A program made the position numbers and the translations under genes. Below the pieces are notes generated by a model. The model saw only the letters and a program-made list of their open reading frames with translations, had not been told where the DNA came from and did no database searches. A stretch of DNA of 64,000 nucleotides from Acidimicrobiales bacterium (GTDB taxonomy: Bacteria > Actinomycetota > Acidimicrobiia > Acidimicrobiales > SKKL01), in NCBI GenBank assembly GCA_034521975.1, contig JAXHLR010000002.1:335001-399000 (forward strand). The letters run 5' to 3'. Each line of letters starts with the position of its first letter. The first letter of the stretch is position 1. This document shows positions 40,641 through 48,160 of this stretch, one piece after another.

Positions 40641-41998
40641 CCGATGATGCGCGACCGGTCGTGGTCATCATCGGCCGGCCGAACGTCGGCAAGTCCACGT
40701 TGATGAACCGCATCCTCGGCCGCCGTGAGGCGATCGTCGAGGAGAAACCCGGCGTCACCCGCGACCGCAAGGACGTCGAGGCCGAGTGGCGATCACGTCC
40801 GTTCCGGCTCGTCGACACCGGCGGATGGCTGCCGTCGGGCTCGACACTCGAGGCCAAGGTCTCCCAGCAGAGCGAGCGCGCCATCGCCGACGCCGACGCC
40901 GTGCTGTTCGTGGTCGACGCCACCGTCGGCATCACCGAAGAGGACAGCCGCGTGGCCGAGCTGCTCCAGCGCGGCACGGTCCCGGTCCTGGTGGCAGCCA
41001 ACAAGGTGGACGACACCAGCCATGAGGCGGCTGCCTGGGAGCTGATGGGCCTCGGGCTGGGCGAGCCGTGGCCGGTCAGTGCCCTGCACGGACGCGGCAC
41101 CGGCGATCTCCTCGACGCGCTGGTCGACCAGCTTCCCGAACCCGTCGCCGCGCCAGCCCTCGACGCGCCCGCCGTCGATGAGGCCGGCGGCGGCGGCGCC
41201 CGTGGCGGCGACGATCCCGACGCCGAACGCATCTTTGCGGTCTCGATCGTGGGACGACCGAACGTGGGCAAGTCGACCTTGTTCAACCGGCTGATCGGCG
41301 ACGACCGGTCGATCGTGCACGACCTGCCGGGCACCACCCGGGACGCGGTCGACACCGTGGTCGACACGCCCGACGGCCCGATCCGGTTCGTCGACACCGC
41401 GGGCATGCGTCGACGGAGCCGGATCGACGAGGGCACCGAGTACTACTCGTTCGTGAGGGCGCTGAAGGCGGTCGATGCCTCCGACGTGGCTCTGCTGGTG
41501 ATCGATGCCACCGAGGGCATCACCCACCAGGACCAGCGCCTCGCCGAGCGCATCGATGCCGCCGGGTGCCCGATCGTGGTGCTGTTGAACAAGTGGGAGA
41601 TCCTCGACGCCGATGGACGCACCGACGTGCTCTACCAGGTCGACCAGCGTCTCCACTTCCTGGGCGACTCGCCGATCCTCAAGGTCAGTGCGCTCACCGG
41701 CAAGGGGGTTCACCAGCTGATGCCGACCCTCACCCGCGCCATCACCGACTACCACACGAGGGTGCCCACCAGGCGGGTCAACCAGGTGTTGCGGGCCGCC
41801 CAGCAGGCCCAGCCCGCTCCCCACGGTGCACGGGTGCTCTACGCCACCCAGGGCGCGGCCGACCCGCCGACCTTCACGCTGTTCACCAACCGCGAGCTGC
41901 ACCCCACCTACCTTCGATTCCTCGAGCGCCGACTGCGTGAAGACCTCGAACTCGGGGCCACCCCGATCAAGCTCCGCGTGCGCCGCCGCTCGTCCTGA
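40637..41998 (+). CDS. der: Ribosome-associated GTPase Der (EngA)
   Basis: 453 aa with two tandem G domains. The first has GRPNVGKSTLMNR (near 13) and DTGGW. The second has GRPNVGKSTLFNR (near 211), DLPGTTRD and DTAGM, with LLNKWEI as the NKxD motif. A C-terminal KH-like domain (about 360-453) follows. Needed for 50S assembly. A Gly/Ala/Asp-rich linker joins the G domains. Coupled to the DUF512 gene. Confidence 0.96.
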   Translation: MTDDARPVVVIIGRPNVGKSTLMNRILGRREAIVEEKPGVTRDRKDVEAEWRSRPFRLVDTGGWLPSGSTLEAKVSQQSERAIADADAVLFVVDATVGITEEDSRVAELLQRGTVPVLVAANKVDDTSHEAAAWELMGLGLGEPWPVSALHGRGTGDLLDALVDQLPEPVAAPALDAPAVDEAGGGGARGGDDPDAERIFAVSIVGRPNVGKSTLFNRLIGDDRSIVHDLPGTTRDAVDTVVDTPDGPIRFVDTAGMRRRSRIDEGTEYYSFVRALKAVDASDVALLVIDATEGITHQDQRLAERIDAAGCPIVVLLNKWEILDADGRTDVLYQVDQRLHFLGDSPILKVSALTGKGVHQLMPTLTRAITDYHTRVPTRRVNQVLRAAQQAQPAPHGARVLYATQGAADPPTFTLFTNRELHPTYLRFLERRLREDLELGATPIKLRVRRRSS

Positions 41999-42027
41999 GC
42001 CTCATGGGCGTTATCATCGGGACCCTC

Positions 42028-43101
42028 ATGGAGGATGCCCTGCTGGCGGTCGTCGCGATCGCCGCGTTCTTGGCGGCGGTTATCTGGGGACGGTCCGCGT
42101 CCCACCGGTCCCGGGTGCTCCAGCGCGTCCGGCGCAACTCGGTCGACCCCGAGGCCAGGGAGCTGGCCCGGTCCGACTACCGCAAGGACCTCCACACCGC
42201 CGGTCTCTACGGCTCCATCGCGCTCGCTGCGGCCGTCGCCTCGTTCCTCGACTCCACACCCGGCGTGGTGTTCGTCCTGTTCCTCGTGCCGATCGGCGTG
42301 ACCCTCGTCATCGGCCGGGGTTTCATCCCCGACGCCAAGTTGGCGCAGAACCGCCTCGAGCTCGAACGGCGTGCCCAGGAGGTGCTCGACCAGGAGGATT
42401 CGGCGCCCCGGCGTTGGGCCGACCGGCTGGCGCCCGAGGATCTGCCCGACGTGACCGGCTTCGACGTCGGCCGGGTCTACCAGGCCGGCACCGGACTGAT
42501 GGCCGGCGACTTCTACGACCTGTTCCGTGTGGCCAAGACCAGGGTGGCGGCGGTGATCGGCGACGTCACCGGGCACGGGATCGAGCCCTCGATCACCGCG
42601 TTCCAGGCCAAGTACCTGCTGCGCACCTTCCTGCGCCAGTACCGCGATCCCGCCCAGGCCATGGAAGAGCTCAACACCCAGATGGCGGCCATGGACCGGG
42701 GCGAGGAGTTCATCTCGCTGTGCGTGATCGTCTTCGACACCGAGGCCGGAACGCTGCGCTTCGCCTCGGCCGGACACCCGCCGGCGTGGCTGTGGCACGA
42801 GCGGGAGGTCAGCCCCCTGCGGGCGACCGGTCCGTTGCTCATGCTCGATCCCACCGGCACCTACTTCTCGCGCGAGATCCCGATGGTCGAGGGAGACATG
42901 GCCGTGCTCTACACCGACGGTCTGGCCGAAGCCCGCAGCGGCGATGCCCTCTTCGGCGAGGACCGGGTGGCGACGATCATCCGCCGCGACCCGGGTGCCG
43001 CCCCCGACGTGTTGTGCAAGACCCTGCTCGAATCGGCCAGGGACTTCTCCGACGGACCCATCGAGGACGATGTGGCCATCCTGGCGATACGCCGCGCCTG
43101 A
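42028..43101 (+). CDS. Membrane-anchored PP2C-type serine phosphatase (SpoIIE/RsbU-like)
   Basis: 357 aa. Hydrophobic segments at about 4-23 and 55-95 are followed by a PP2C-SpoIIE catalytic domain (about 145-357) with AGDFYDLF, VIGDVTGHGIEPS, FASAGHPPAW, LYTDGLAEA and EDDVAIL, which hold the metal-binding Asp residues. It probably dephosphorylates an anti-anti-sigma protein in a partner-switching pathway, but no partner gene is nearby. The ATG at 42028 is preferred to 42004 because TATCAT lies 10 bases before it. Confidence 0.85.
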   Translation: MEDALLAVVAIAAFLAAVIWGRSASHRSRVLQRVRRNSVDPEARELARSDYRKDLHTAGLYGSIALAAAVASFLDSTPGVVFVLFLVPIGVTLVIGRGFIPDAKLAQNRLELERRAQEVLDQEDSAPRRWADRLAPEDLPDVTGFDVGRVYQAGTGLMAGDFYDLFRVAKTRVAAVIGDVTGHGIEPSITAFQAKYLLRTFLRQYRDPAQAMEELNTQMAAMDRGEEFISLCVIVFDTEAGTLRFASAGHPPAWLWHEREVSPLRATGPLLMLDPTGTYFSREIPMVEGDMAVLYTDGLAEARSGDALFGEDRVATIIRRDPGAAPDVLCKTLLESARDFSDGPIEDDVAILAIRRA

Positions 43102-43112
43102 GCGGTTCTCAC

Positions 43113-43361
43113 GTGCCCTGGTGCGAGCGGTGTGATCGCTTCCTGAACCCCAACACGATCCACGCCGACGGCACGTGTCCCTCGTGTGGCCGGCCGGTCG
43201 ACGGGCCTGCGGCACCGGGTCCCTCCGGCACCGTCGGGGTCGACCACGCCGAGTCGGCCAAGGCACCGTGGCACTTCTGGGTCATGGTCGTCGGAGTGGT
43301 GGTCTACCTCGGCTGGCGCCTGGTCGAAGGGCTGCTGTGGGTGCTGCGGTCCTGGTTCTGA
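43113..43361 (+). CDS. Small zinc-ribbon, single-pass membrane protein
   Basis: 82 aa. CERC and CPSC pairs (near residues 4-7 and 22-25) form a zinc ribbon. One transmembrane helix (about 55-73, VMVVGVVVYLGWRLVEGLLW) follows. It starts with GTG 11 bases after the phosphatase gene and could be co-expressed with it. Function unknown; proteins of this layout are common in actinobacteria. Confidence 0.75.
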   Translation: MPWCERCDRFLNPNTIHADGTCPSCGRPVDGPAAPGPSGTVGVDHAESAKAPWHFWVMVVGVVVYLGWRLVEGLLWVLRSWF

Positions 43362-43366
43362 ACGCT

Positions 43367-43411
43367 CCCTCCGGCGGTCCGTTCATCTGGATCGGGGACC
43401 GCTCCGGAGGG
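43367..43411 (+). terminator. Hairpin terminator before the tRNA gene
   Basis: CCCTCCGGCGGTCC (43367-43380) pairs with GGACCGCTCCGGAGGG (43396-43411), 14 base pairs with a 2-base bulge. No T tract. It follows the zinc-ribbon gene directly, and the tRNA -10 box (TAGAGT, 43414-43419) begins just after it. Confidence 0.65.
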
Positions 43412-43429
43412 GCTAGAGTGACGGGCTCA

Positions 43430-43507
43430 CGGGCTGTGGCGCAGCTTGGTTAGCGCGTCGGTCTGGGGGACCGAAGGTCGTGGGTTCGAATCCCGCCAGC
43501 CCGACCA
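43430..43507 (+). tRNA. tRNA-Pro(GGG)
   Basis: The acceptor stem CGGGCTG/CAGCCCG, D-loop AGCTTGGTTAGC, anticodon loop CTGGGGG with anticodon GGG, and T-arm GGGTTCGAATCCC are all present. CCA is encoded (43505-43507). A GC-rich hairpin at 43509-43545 follows as terminator. tRNA genes are frequent integration sites, but no duplicate of its 3' end was found in the window. Confidence 0.95.
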
Positions 43508-43508
43508 A

Positions 43509-43545
43509 CCACGGGGCGGCTCCACACCGGGGCCGCCTCTCGTGG
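43509..43545 (+). terminator. Terminator hairpin after tRNA-Pro
   Basis: CCACGGGGCGGC (43509-43520) pairs with GCCGCCTC and CGTGG (43532-43545) across a small bulge. It ends the tRNA transcript and also faces the end of the minus-strand GT2 gene. Confidence 0.6.
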
Positions 43546-43562
43546 TGTCCGTGCGCCGGTCC

Positions 43563-44663
43563 TCAGGACCGCGCGGCGACCGACTCCGCCAGCAGTCGTT
43601 TGGTGCGGTACTCGGCGTTGGCCGGATCGAGGGCCTCGGCGGCCGCGAAGTCGGTGGCTGCTCCACGGAGATCGCCCAGCTGGAACCGGGCCATGCCGCG
43701 AGCGTGCAGGGCCCAGTCGCCGGTTACCCGCACGTGCACCATGAGCGACCTGGCGGTCGTGTCGGGATCGATGGCGAGCAGCCGGTCGACGCGGTCGATC
43801 ACTGTCTGGTGGTCCTGGCGGGCGCCGGCGTCGACGGCACCGGCCCACATGACGAGCGGGTTGTCGGCGAACAGCTCATCGGCCTCGGCGACGAGGTCGG
43901 GTTCGGGCGCGCCGTCGGCAGCGCACGCCACGATGAGATCGACGAAGCAGAGACAGTCCGGTGGCTGCTGCACGCCGCGGCGGCGCACGATGCCGACGGC
44001 GTGACGCCACGCTTCCTTGGCCGCGTCGACCTCGCCGAGCGCGTGCCGGGCCCGACCGAGCTCGTCCCAGAGGTAGGTGCGGTCGGGGTCGTTGCCGATC
44101 TGGCGTTCGAGCATGGGGATGTTGCGGTGGTGCTTGGCGGTGAGGTCGCCCTCGTAGCCTTCGTGCAACAGGAGCAGGTCGGCCTCTCCGATGGTGGTGC
44201 CCTCGGCGGCGGCCAGTTGGTGGATCGCGGGCACGACCGTCTCGTGGATCACGCCCTCGAAGCGGATCTCGGGACGGTTCCGCCACAACCGGTACTCCCA
44301 GGCGGGCGAGAAGTCGGCGCGGGCCCTGAGCCGGAGCCGCATGGCGATGTGGCGGTCGTCGGGGTCGGCGAGCTGGGCCTCGATGTGGTCCCGGCTGGTG
44401 GGGGCCAGGCGCTCGTCGGCGTCGATGTAGAGCACCCAGTCGCCGGTGACGTGGTCGAGGCCGAGGTTGCGCGGTGCCGAGAAGCTGTCGTCCCAGGGCC
44501 GGTGCAGGACCAGGGCATCAAAGGATTCGGCGATCTGGACTGTGTCGTCGACCGAGCCGGTGTCGACCACGACGATCTCGTCGACGACCGCACGGATCGA
44601 GCTGAGGCAGTCGGGGAGGCGTTGTGCTTCGTCGCGGACGATCAGGGCCGCGCTCAGGCGCAC
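43563..44663 (-). CDS. GT2 glycosyltransferase with C-terminal TPR region
   Basis: 366 aa. The N-terminal GT2 domain (about 1-210) begins LSAALIVRDEAQRLPDCLSS, with VVVDTGSVDDT, the metal-binding YIDADERL and FEGVIHETV. The C-terminal half is helical and TPR-like (for example YLWDELGRARHALGEVDAAKEA). This layout is typical of cytosolic transferases that glycosylate proteins or peptides or bind a protein partner. It is the last gene of an operon with the Tat peptide, HprK-like kinase and PqqD-like protein. GTG start. Confidence 0.85.
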   Translation of the reverse strand: MRLSAALIVRDEAQRLPDCLSSIRAVVDEIVVVDTGSVDDTVQIAESFDALVLHRPWDDSFSAPRNLGLDHVTGDWVLYIDADERLAPTSRDHIEAQLADPDDRHIAMRLRLRARADFSPAWEYRLWRNRPEIRFEGVIHETVVPAIHQLAAAEGTTIGEADLLLLHEGYEGDLTAKHHRNIPMLERQIGNDPDRTYLWDELGRARHALGEVDAAKEAWRHAVGIVRRRGVQQPPDCLCFVDLIVACAADGAPEPDLVAEADELFADNPLVMWAGAVDAGARQDHQTVIDRVDRLLAIDPDTTARSLMVHVRVTGDWALHARGMARFQLGDLRGAATDFAAAEALDPANAEYRTKRLLAESVAARS

Positions 44664-44692
44664 GGGGATCTCGAGATCACCGATGAGGTGGG

Positions 44693-44914
44693 CTAGAAGT
44701 CACCGTTCGACTGGCTGGGGCTGCCGTTCGGCTGGTTGGGACTGCCGCCGGTCTGGGCGTACACCGAGTTGATGCCGCTCATGGAGAACGAGGACACGAC
44801 CGGGGTGGCGAAGGCGGCACCGATGGCGACCCGCTTGACGAAGGTGCGCCGGCTGGGCGGTAGCTGGTCGAACAGCTCCGACGAGCCGTCCGAAGGTGTT
44901 GGGGTGTCTGCCAT
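44693..44914 (-). CDS. Tiny Tat-signal peptide, candidate modified precursor
   Basis: 73 aa. An acidic leader (1 to about 18) precedes the exact twin-arginine motif SRRTFVKR (near 20), a hydrophobic stretch (VAIGAAFATPVVSSFSM) and a possible cleavage after VYA. That would leave a 20-residue product, QTGGSPNQPNGSPSQSNGDF, with two GSPxQxN units and an NGS sequon. A strong GGAGGA ribosome site fixes the ATG. It sits between an HprK-like kinase/PqqD-like pair and a GT2, which suggests it is their substrate. Not recognised as a named family. Confidence 0.75.
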   Translation of the reverse strand: MADTPTPSDGSSELFDQLPPSRRTFVKRVAIGAAFATPVVSSFSMSGINSVYAQTGGSPNQPNGSPSQSNGDF

Positions 44915-44957
44915 CTCGATCCTCCGGAGTGCTGCCCGCCAGCGTGTGCAACGAAGA

Positions 44958-45803
44958 CTACCGGTGGACCGGTACACCGGCAAGCACCTCGAGCAGCGCC
45001 TGCGGGTCGAGACGGTGTCGCCCGCCGATGGCGTGGACGGGCGTGGTGCGCAGGAGCCCGGCGATGTGGCTGGCCACCGCGGCCCTGGTCTCGATCGTCG
45101 GGAGGGCCTGGCTCATGAGGAGGGGGAGCGCCGTCGATGTGTCGAGCGCCCGAAGATCGTGGTCCGGTCCGGTGCCGATGATCACGACGGCGTCGAGCGG
45201 TCCGGAGCGGGTGTGCCACCCGTGCCCGACCTCGCTGGGGTCGAGCGCCACCACGGGAGGATCCGTTGAGAGCATCGGCGCGTCGACCGCCCAGGAGCGC
45301 GCCTCGGGCACGAGGTCGAAGGTGCCGTGCTCGATGTGGAAGCGACGAGGCACAGCGATGGCGACACCACCGGCGAACAGGAAGCTCTCGTCGGCTTCGA
45401 CCTGGTGACCAGCAGCGAGTGCTGCGACGCTCAGGGTCGTCTTGCCGGACCCGGACGCTCCGATGGCGGCCACCCGCCGATCGCCGATAGTCAGCACCGC
45501 GCCGTGGATGCGGAGCCAGCTCTTCAGTGCCGCCAGCTCGAAGGCACGCCGCTGCATCCGTTCGAGGACGATGCCGACCACCTCGTTCGTGCTCGGTGCG
45601 GTGGCCAACAGGTCGCCGTTGTCGTGGACGCGGTAGGTGCCGGGCGCGCCGACGACCTCGAGCACACACGTGATCTGCGGATCGAGGTCCTGGACGGCGC
45701 CGAGACGGATCGCCTGCAGGGCGTCGCGAGCGGGGGCGTCGTCGACGTGCACCTCGAACCGGTGCCAGAGCAGCTCGACCTCGATGGGTGCAGAACGGGT
45801 CAG
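44958..45803 (-). CDS. HPr-kinase-like (HprK-related) protein
   Basis: About 281 aa. The middle contains Walker A AAIGASGSGKTTLSVAAL, followed by VEADESFLF, as in HPr kinase/phosphorylase-related ATPases. No HPr gene or PTS component is nearby. Relatives occur beside PqqD-like proteins in peptide-modification cassettes, and in some lasso-peptide clusters an HprK homologue phosphorylates the precursor. The start is uncertain: CTG at 45803 overlaps the pqqD-like stop as CTGA, and GTG at 45839 is the alternative. Confidence 0.8.
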   Translation of the reverse strand: MTRSAPIEVELLWHRFEVHVDDAPARDALQAIRLGAVQDLDPQITCVLEVVGAPGTYRVHDNGDLLATAPSTNEVVGIVLERMQRRAFELAALKSWLRIHGAVLTIGDRRVAAIGASGSGKTTLSVAALAAGHQVEADESFLFAGGVAIAVPRRFHIEHGTFDLVPEARSWAVDAPMLSTDPPVVALDPSEVGHGWHTRSGPLDAVVIIGTGPDHDLRALDTSTALPLLMSQALPTIETRAAVASHIAGLLRTTPVHAIGGRHRLDPQALLEVLAGVPVHR

Positions 45804-46072
45804 CGAAGCAGCCCTTCGGTTCGAAGGGTCGCCAGGCACTGCGCAACCTCGTCCAGCGGTGGCGCGTCGAGCTCGAACGCACCGGCCAGGTGGCGGGCCA
45901 TCTCCGTGTGATCGACCTGGCCGGTGCACAGGAAGAAGATGAGCGATGCCGACGGGTTGAGGTGATGCGCCCGGTCGCCGTCGGGGTCGTAGATGACGAG
46001 CCCGTCCGCAGTCTCGAACACCTCGACGTCGCTGCGAGCCTCAGGCAGGGGGCTCGGTGTCTCCTGGCTCAA
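45800..46072 (-). CDS. PqqD-like peptide chaperone (RiPP recognition element)
   Basis: 90 aa. VEVFETADGLVIYDPDGDRAHHLNPSASLIFFLC then LAGAFELDAPPLDEVAQCLATL match the winged-helix PqqD fold, which binds leader peptides of ribosomally made, modified peptides and presents them to enzymes. The TTG start at 46072 overlaps the stop of the GT4 gene as TTGA, with GAGAGGAA as ribosome site. No PQQ biosynthesis gene is present, so PQQ is not the product. Confidence 0.85.
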   Translation of the reverse strand: MSQETPSPLPEARSDVEVFETADGLVIYDPDGDRAHHLNPSASLIFFLCTGQVDHTEMARHLAGAFELDAPPLDEVAQCLATLRTEGLLR

Positions 46073-47283
46073 CTTCGTTCCTCTCGTGGGCCGGTGGTCG
46101 GTGACCCGGCGCCGGCCTGTCGGACGTGACGGGCTGCCTCGCGCGTGATCACCCCTCGATCGTAGGCCCTCGACGTGAGGAGAGCGGCGGCCGCGACCAG
46201 CGGTGCGGTGTGCTCGGGGTCCTCGCATCGTTGGATCGCCGCGGCGAACGATGCCGCGTCGTCGGCCAGCATGGCGTGCACGTCCTCGATCAGGGCGAGG
46301 CCATCCACCGCCACGGTGGTCGCGACGACGGGCCGGTGGTGGGCGAACGCCTCCAACACCTTGATCCGGGTGCCGGAGCCGTGAAGGATCGGCACCACGA
46401 CCACGTCGCATGCCTCGTAGTGCACCGAGACGTCGTCGACGTGACCCCAGGAGCGGACGCCGGCGACGTCGATGCCCGACACCTCGGAGCTCCCGGCACC
46501 GACGAGGTCGCAGGTCCACCGGCCGTCCAGTCCGGCCATGACCTCGTCGACGAACCATCGAGCGCCTTCGGCGTTCGGTTCGTAGCCGAAGTTGGCCATC
46601 ATCAGGAGTCGCCGGTCCCCGGGTGGTGGGGCGATCGGTCTCGACGGGACCGGTGCGGGGTTGGCCACGACGACGACCGGCTGGTCGAGGTCGTGGCGGG
46701 CGGTGATCGCTCGGGCGACGCGGTCGCTGGCCGCGAAGCTCGTCGCGGCGCTGGCAAGGATCAGCGCTGCGAGGCGGTGCCAGCCGTCGGCGCTCTCCTC
46801 GTCTTCTAGGGATCGAGCGAGGTCCTCGTCGTCGTCGTCGAGGTCGATCAGCAGCGGCAGGTCCAACGCCTCGGCGATCCGGAGAGCGAACATCGCCGTG
46901 GTGAGTCGACACGCCAGCACCGCGACGGGGGCGAGAGCGGCCAGATGTGTTGCCAGTGCGTCGGCGTCGGCGAGGGGTGTCCGCGCCACCGGATCGGGCA
47001 GCGGGGCCGCGGCTGACAGCCGGTCGCGCCAGCGCTGCGAGCCCAACCACCCCACCAACGTCGAAGGCTGGCGCGGAGACGGGAGCGAGACGTCGTGGCG
47101 GTTGGCCACGACGACGTCGGTCCGCACGACGGGTGGCCGTCCGGCCACGGGAACGACGATCAGCTCGACCAGATGGTCCTGGGCGGCGGCGGCGACCATG
47201 GTCTCGACCCTCATGGCGAGGCCGTTGCCCGTGCTCGACGGCTCGATGGGTGAGACGACGACGATCGTCGGTAGCGCTGTCAT
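46069..47283 (-). CDS. GT4-type glycosyltransferase
   Basis: 404 aa GT-B fold. Residues 1-200 form a variable acceptor domain (VVVSPIEPSSTGNGLAMRV at the start). The donor domain has LMMANFGYEPNAEGARWFVDEV, SWGHVDDVSVHYEACDVVVVPILHGSGTRIKVLEAFAH (the sugar-nucleotide-binding E with HGSGTR) and RPVVAT. First gene of the minus-strand operon with the PqqD-like, kinase and peptide genes. Donor and acceptor unknown. Confidence 0.85.
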   Translation of the reverse strand: MTALPTIVVVSPIEPSSTGNGLAMRVETMVAAAAQDHLVELIVVPVAGRPPVVRTDVVVANRHDVSLPSPRQPSTLVGWLGSQRWRDRLSAAAPLPDPVARTPLADADALATHLAALAPVAVLACRLTTAMFALRIAEALDLPLLIDLDDDDEDLARSLEDEESADGWHRLAALILASAATSFAASDRVARAITARHDLDQPVVVVANPAPVPSRPIAPPPGDRRLLMMANFGYEPNAEGARWFVDEVMAGLDGRWTCDLVGAGSSEVSGIDVAGVRSWGHVDDVSVHYEACDVVVVPILHGSGTRIKVLEAFAHHRPVVATTVAVDGLALIEDVHAMLADDAASFAAAIQRCEDPEHTAPLVAAAALLTSRAYDRGVITREAARHVRQAGAGSPTTGPREERS

Positions 47284-47315
47284 GATGTCGGTGCCATGGA
47301 GACCATCCAGCCATC

Positions 47316-48149
47316 ATGACCACCCGCATCGTCCACTTCGTGTTCGGGTTGCGCCAACAGGACGAGCCGTTCCATCTGCTCCACTACCTCGCCATCGAGT
47401 CGTGCCGGCGCGTCGTGCAGCCGGACATCATCATGTTGCACCTCGACCAGCTTCCCTATGGCATCTACTGGGACCTGGCCCGCCCCCTGGTCGAGCTGCA
47501 CCGGATCCAACTGATCCACGCCGTGGAGATGGTCCCCCTCGACGACTTCGTCGCCCGGTACCGCTACGCGCATCACAGCGACGTGGTCCGGCTCGACGTC
47601 CTCGCCGAGCACGGCGGGATGTACGCCGACATCGACACGATCTTCGTCCGACCGGTGCGGGACGATCTCTGGCAAGCGGATGCCGTCATCGGCCGGGAGG
47701 CCGACGTGGGCGACCCCGAGACCGGCATGGCGGTCGCTTCGTTGTCGAACGCGCTCGTCATGGCACAGCCCGATGCGCCCTTCATCGTCGAGTGGCGAGA
47801 ACGGATCATCGATGCCATGGACGGCAGCTGGTCGGCACACTCGTGCGGCCTGGCCACGAAGCTGGCCGCCGAGAAGCCAGGCGACATCCACATCGAACCG
47901 CAATCGAGCTTCGCTCCCTTCGCCCACACCCCCTCGGGCATGGCGGATCTGCTCGAACGGCCTCTGGTGCCGGCACAGCTCGACGAGACGTTCTCGGTCC
48001 ATCTCTGCGCCCATCTCTGGTGGGAGCAGGACCGGACCGACTTCGCCCGCTTCTCCGCCGCCGCCGCCACCGAGAACCACATCAGGTCCGCGGCGACACC
48101 GCTCGCGGTCGCGGCTCGGCCGTTCCTGCCCGACCACGGGCTGTTCTGA
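47316..48149 (+). CDS. GT32-like glycosyltransferase (DXD sugar transferase)
   Basis: 277 aa. IVHFVFGLRQQDEPFHLLHY at the start and HSDVVRLDVLAEHGGMYADIDTIFVRPV with the DXD metal motif (near 105) match the GT32/capsular polysaccharide transferase group. HSCGLATKLA and a late HLWWEQD follow. It diverges from the minus-strand operon with only 32 bases between start codons, so the two units are probably regulated together. Confidence 0.82.
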   Translation: MTTRIVHFVFGLRQQDEPFHLLHYLAIESCRRVVQPDIIMLHLDQLPYGIYWDLARPLVELHRIQLIHAVEMVPLDDFVARYRYAHHSDVVRLDVLAEHGGMYADIDTIFVRPVRDDLWQADAVIGREADVGDPETGMAVASLSNALVMAQPDAPFIVEWRERIIDAMDGSWSAHSCGLATKLAAEKPGDIHIEPQSSFAPFAHTPSGMADLLERPLVPAQLDETFSVHLCAHLWWEQDRTDFARFSAAAATENHIRSAATPLAVAARPFLPDHGLF

Positions 48150-48160
48150 GCGACCCAGCG

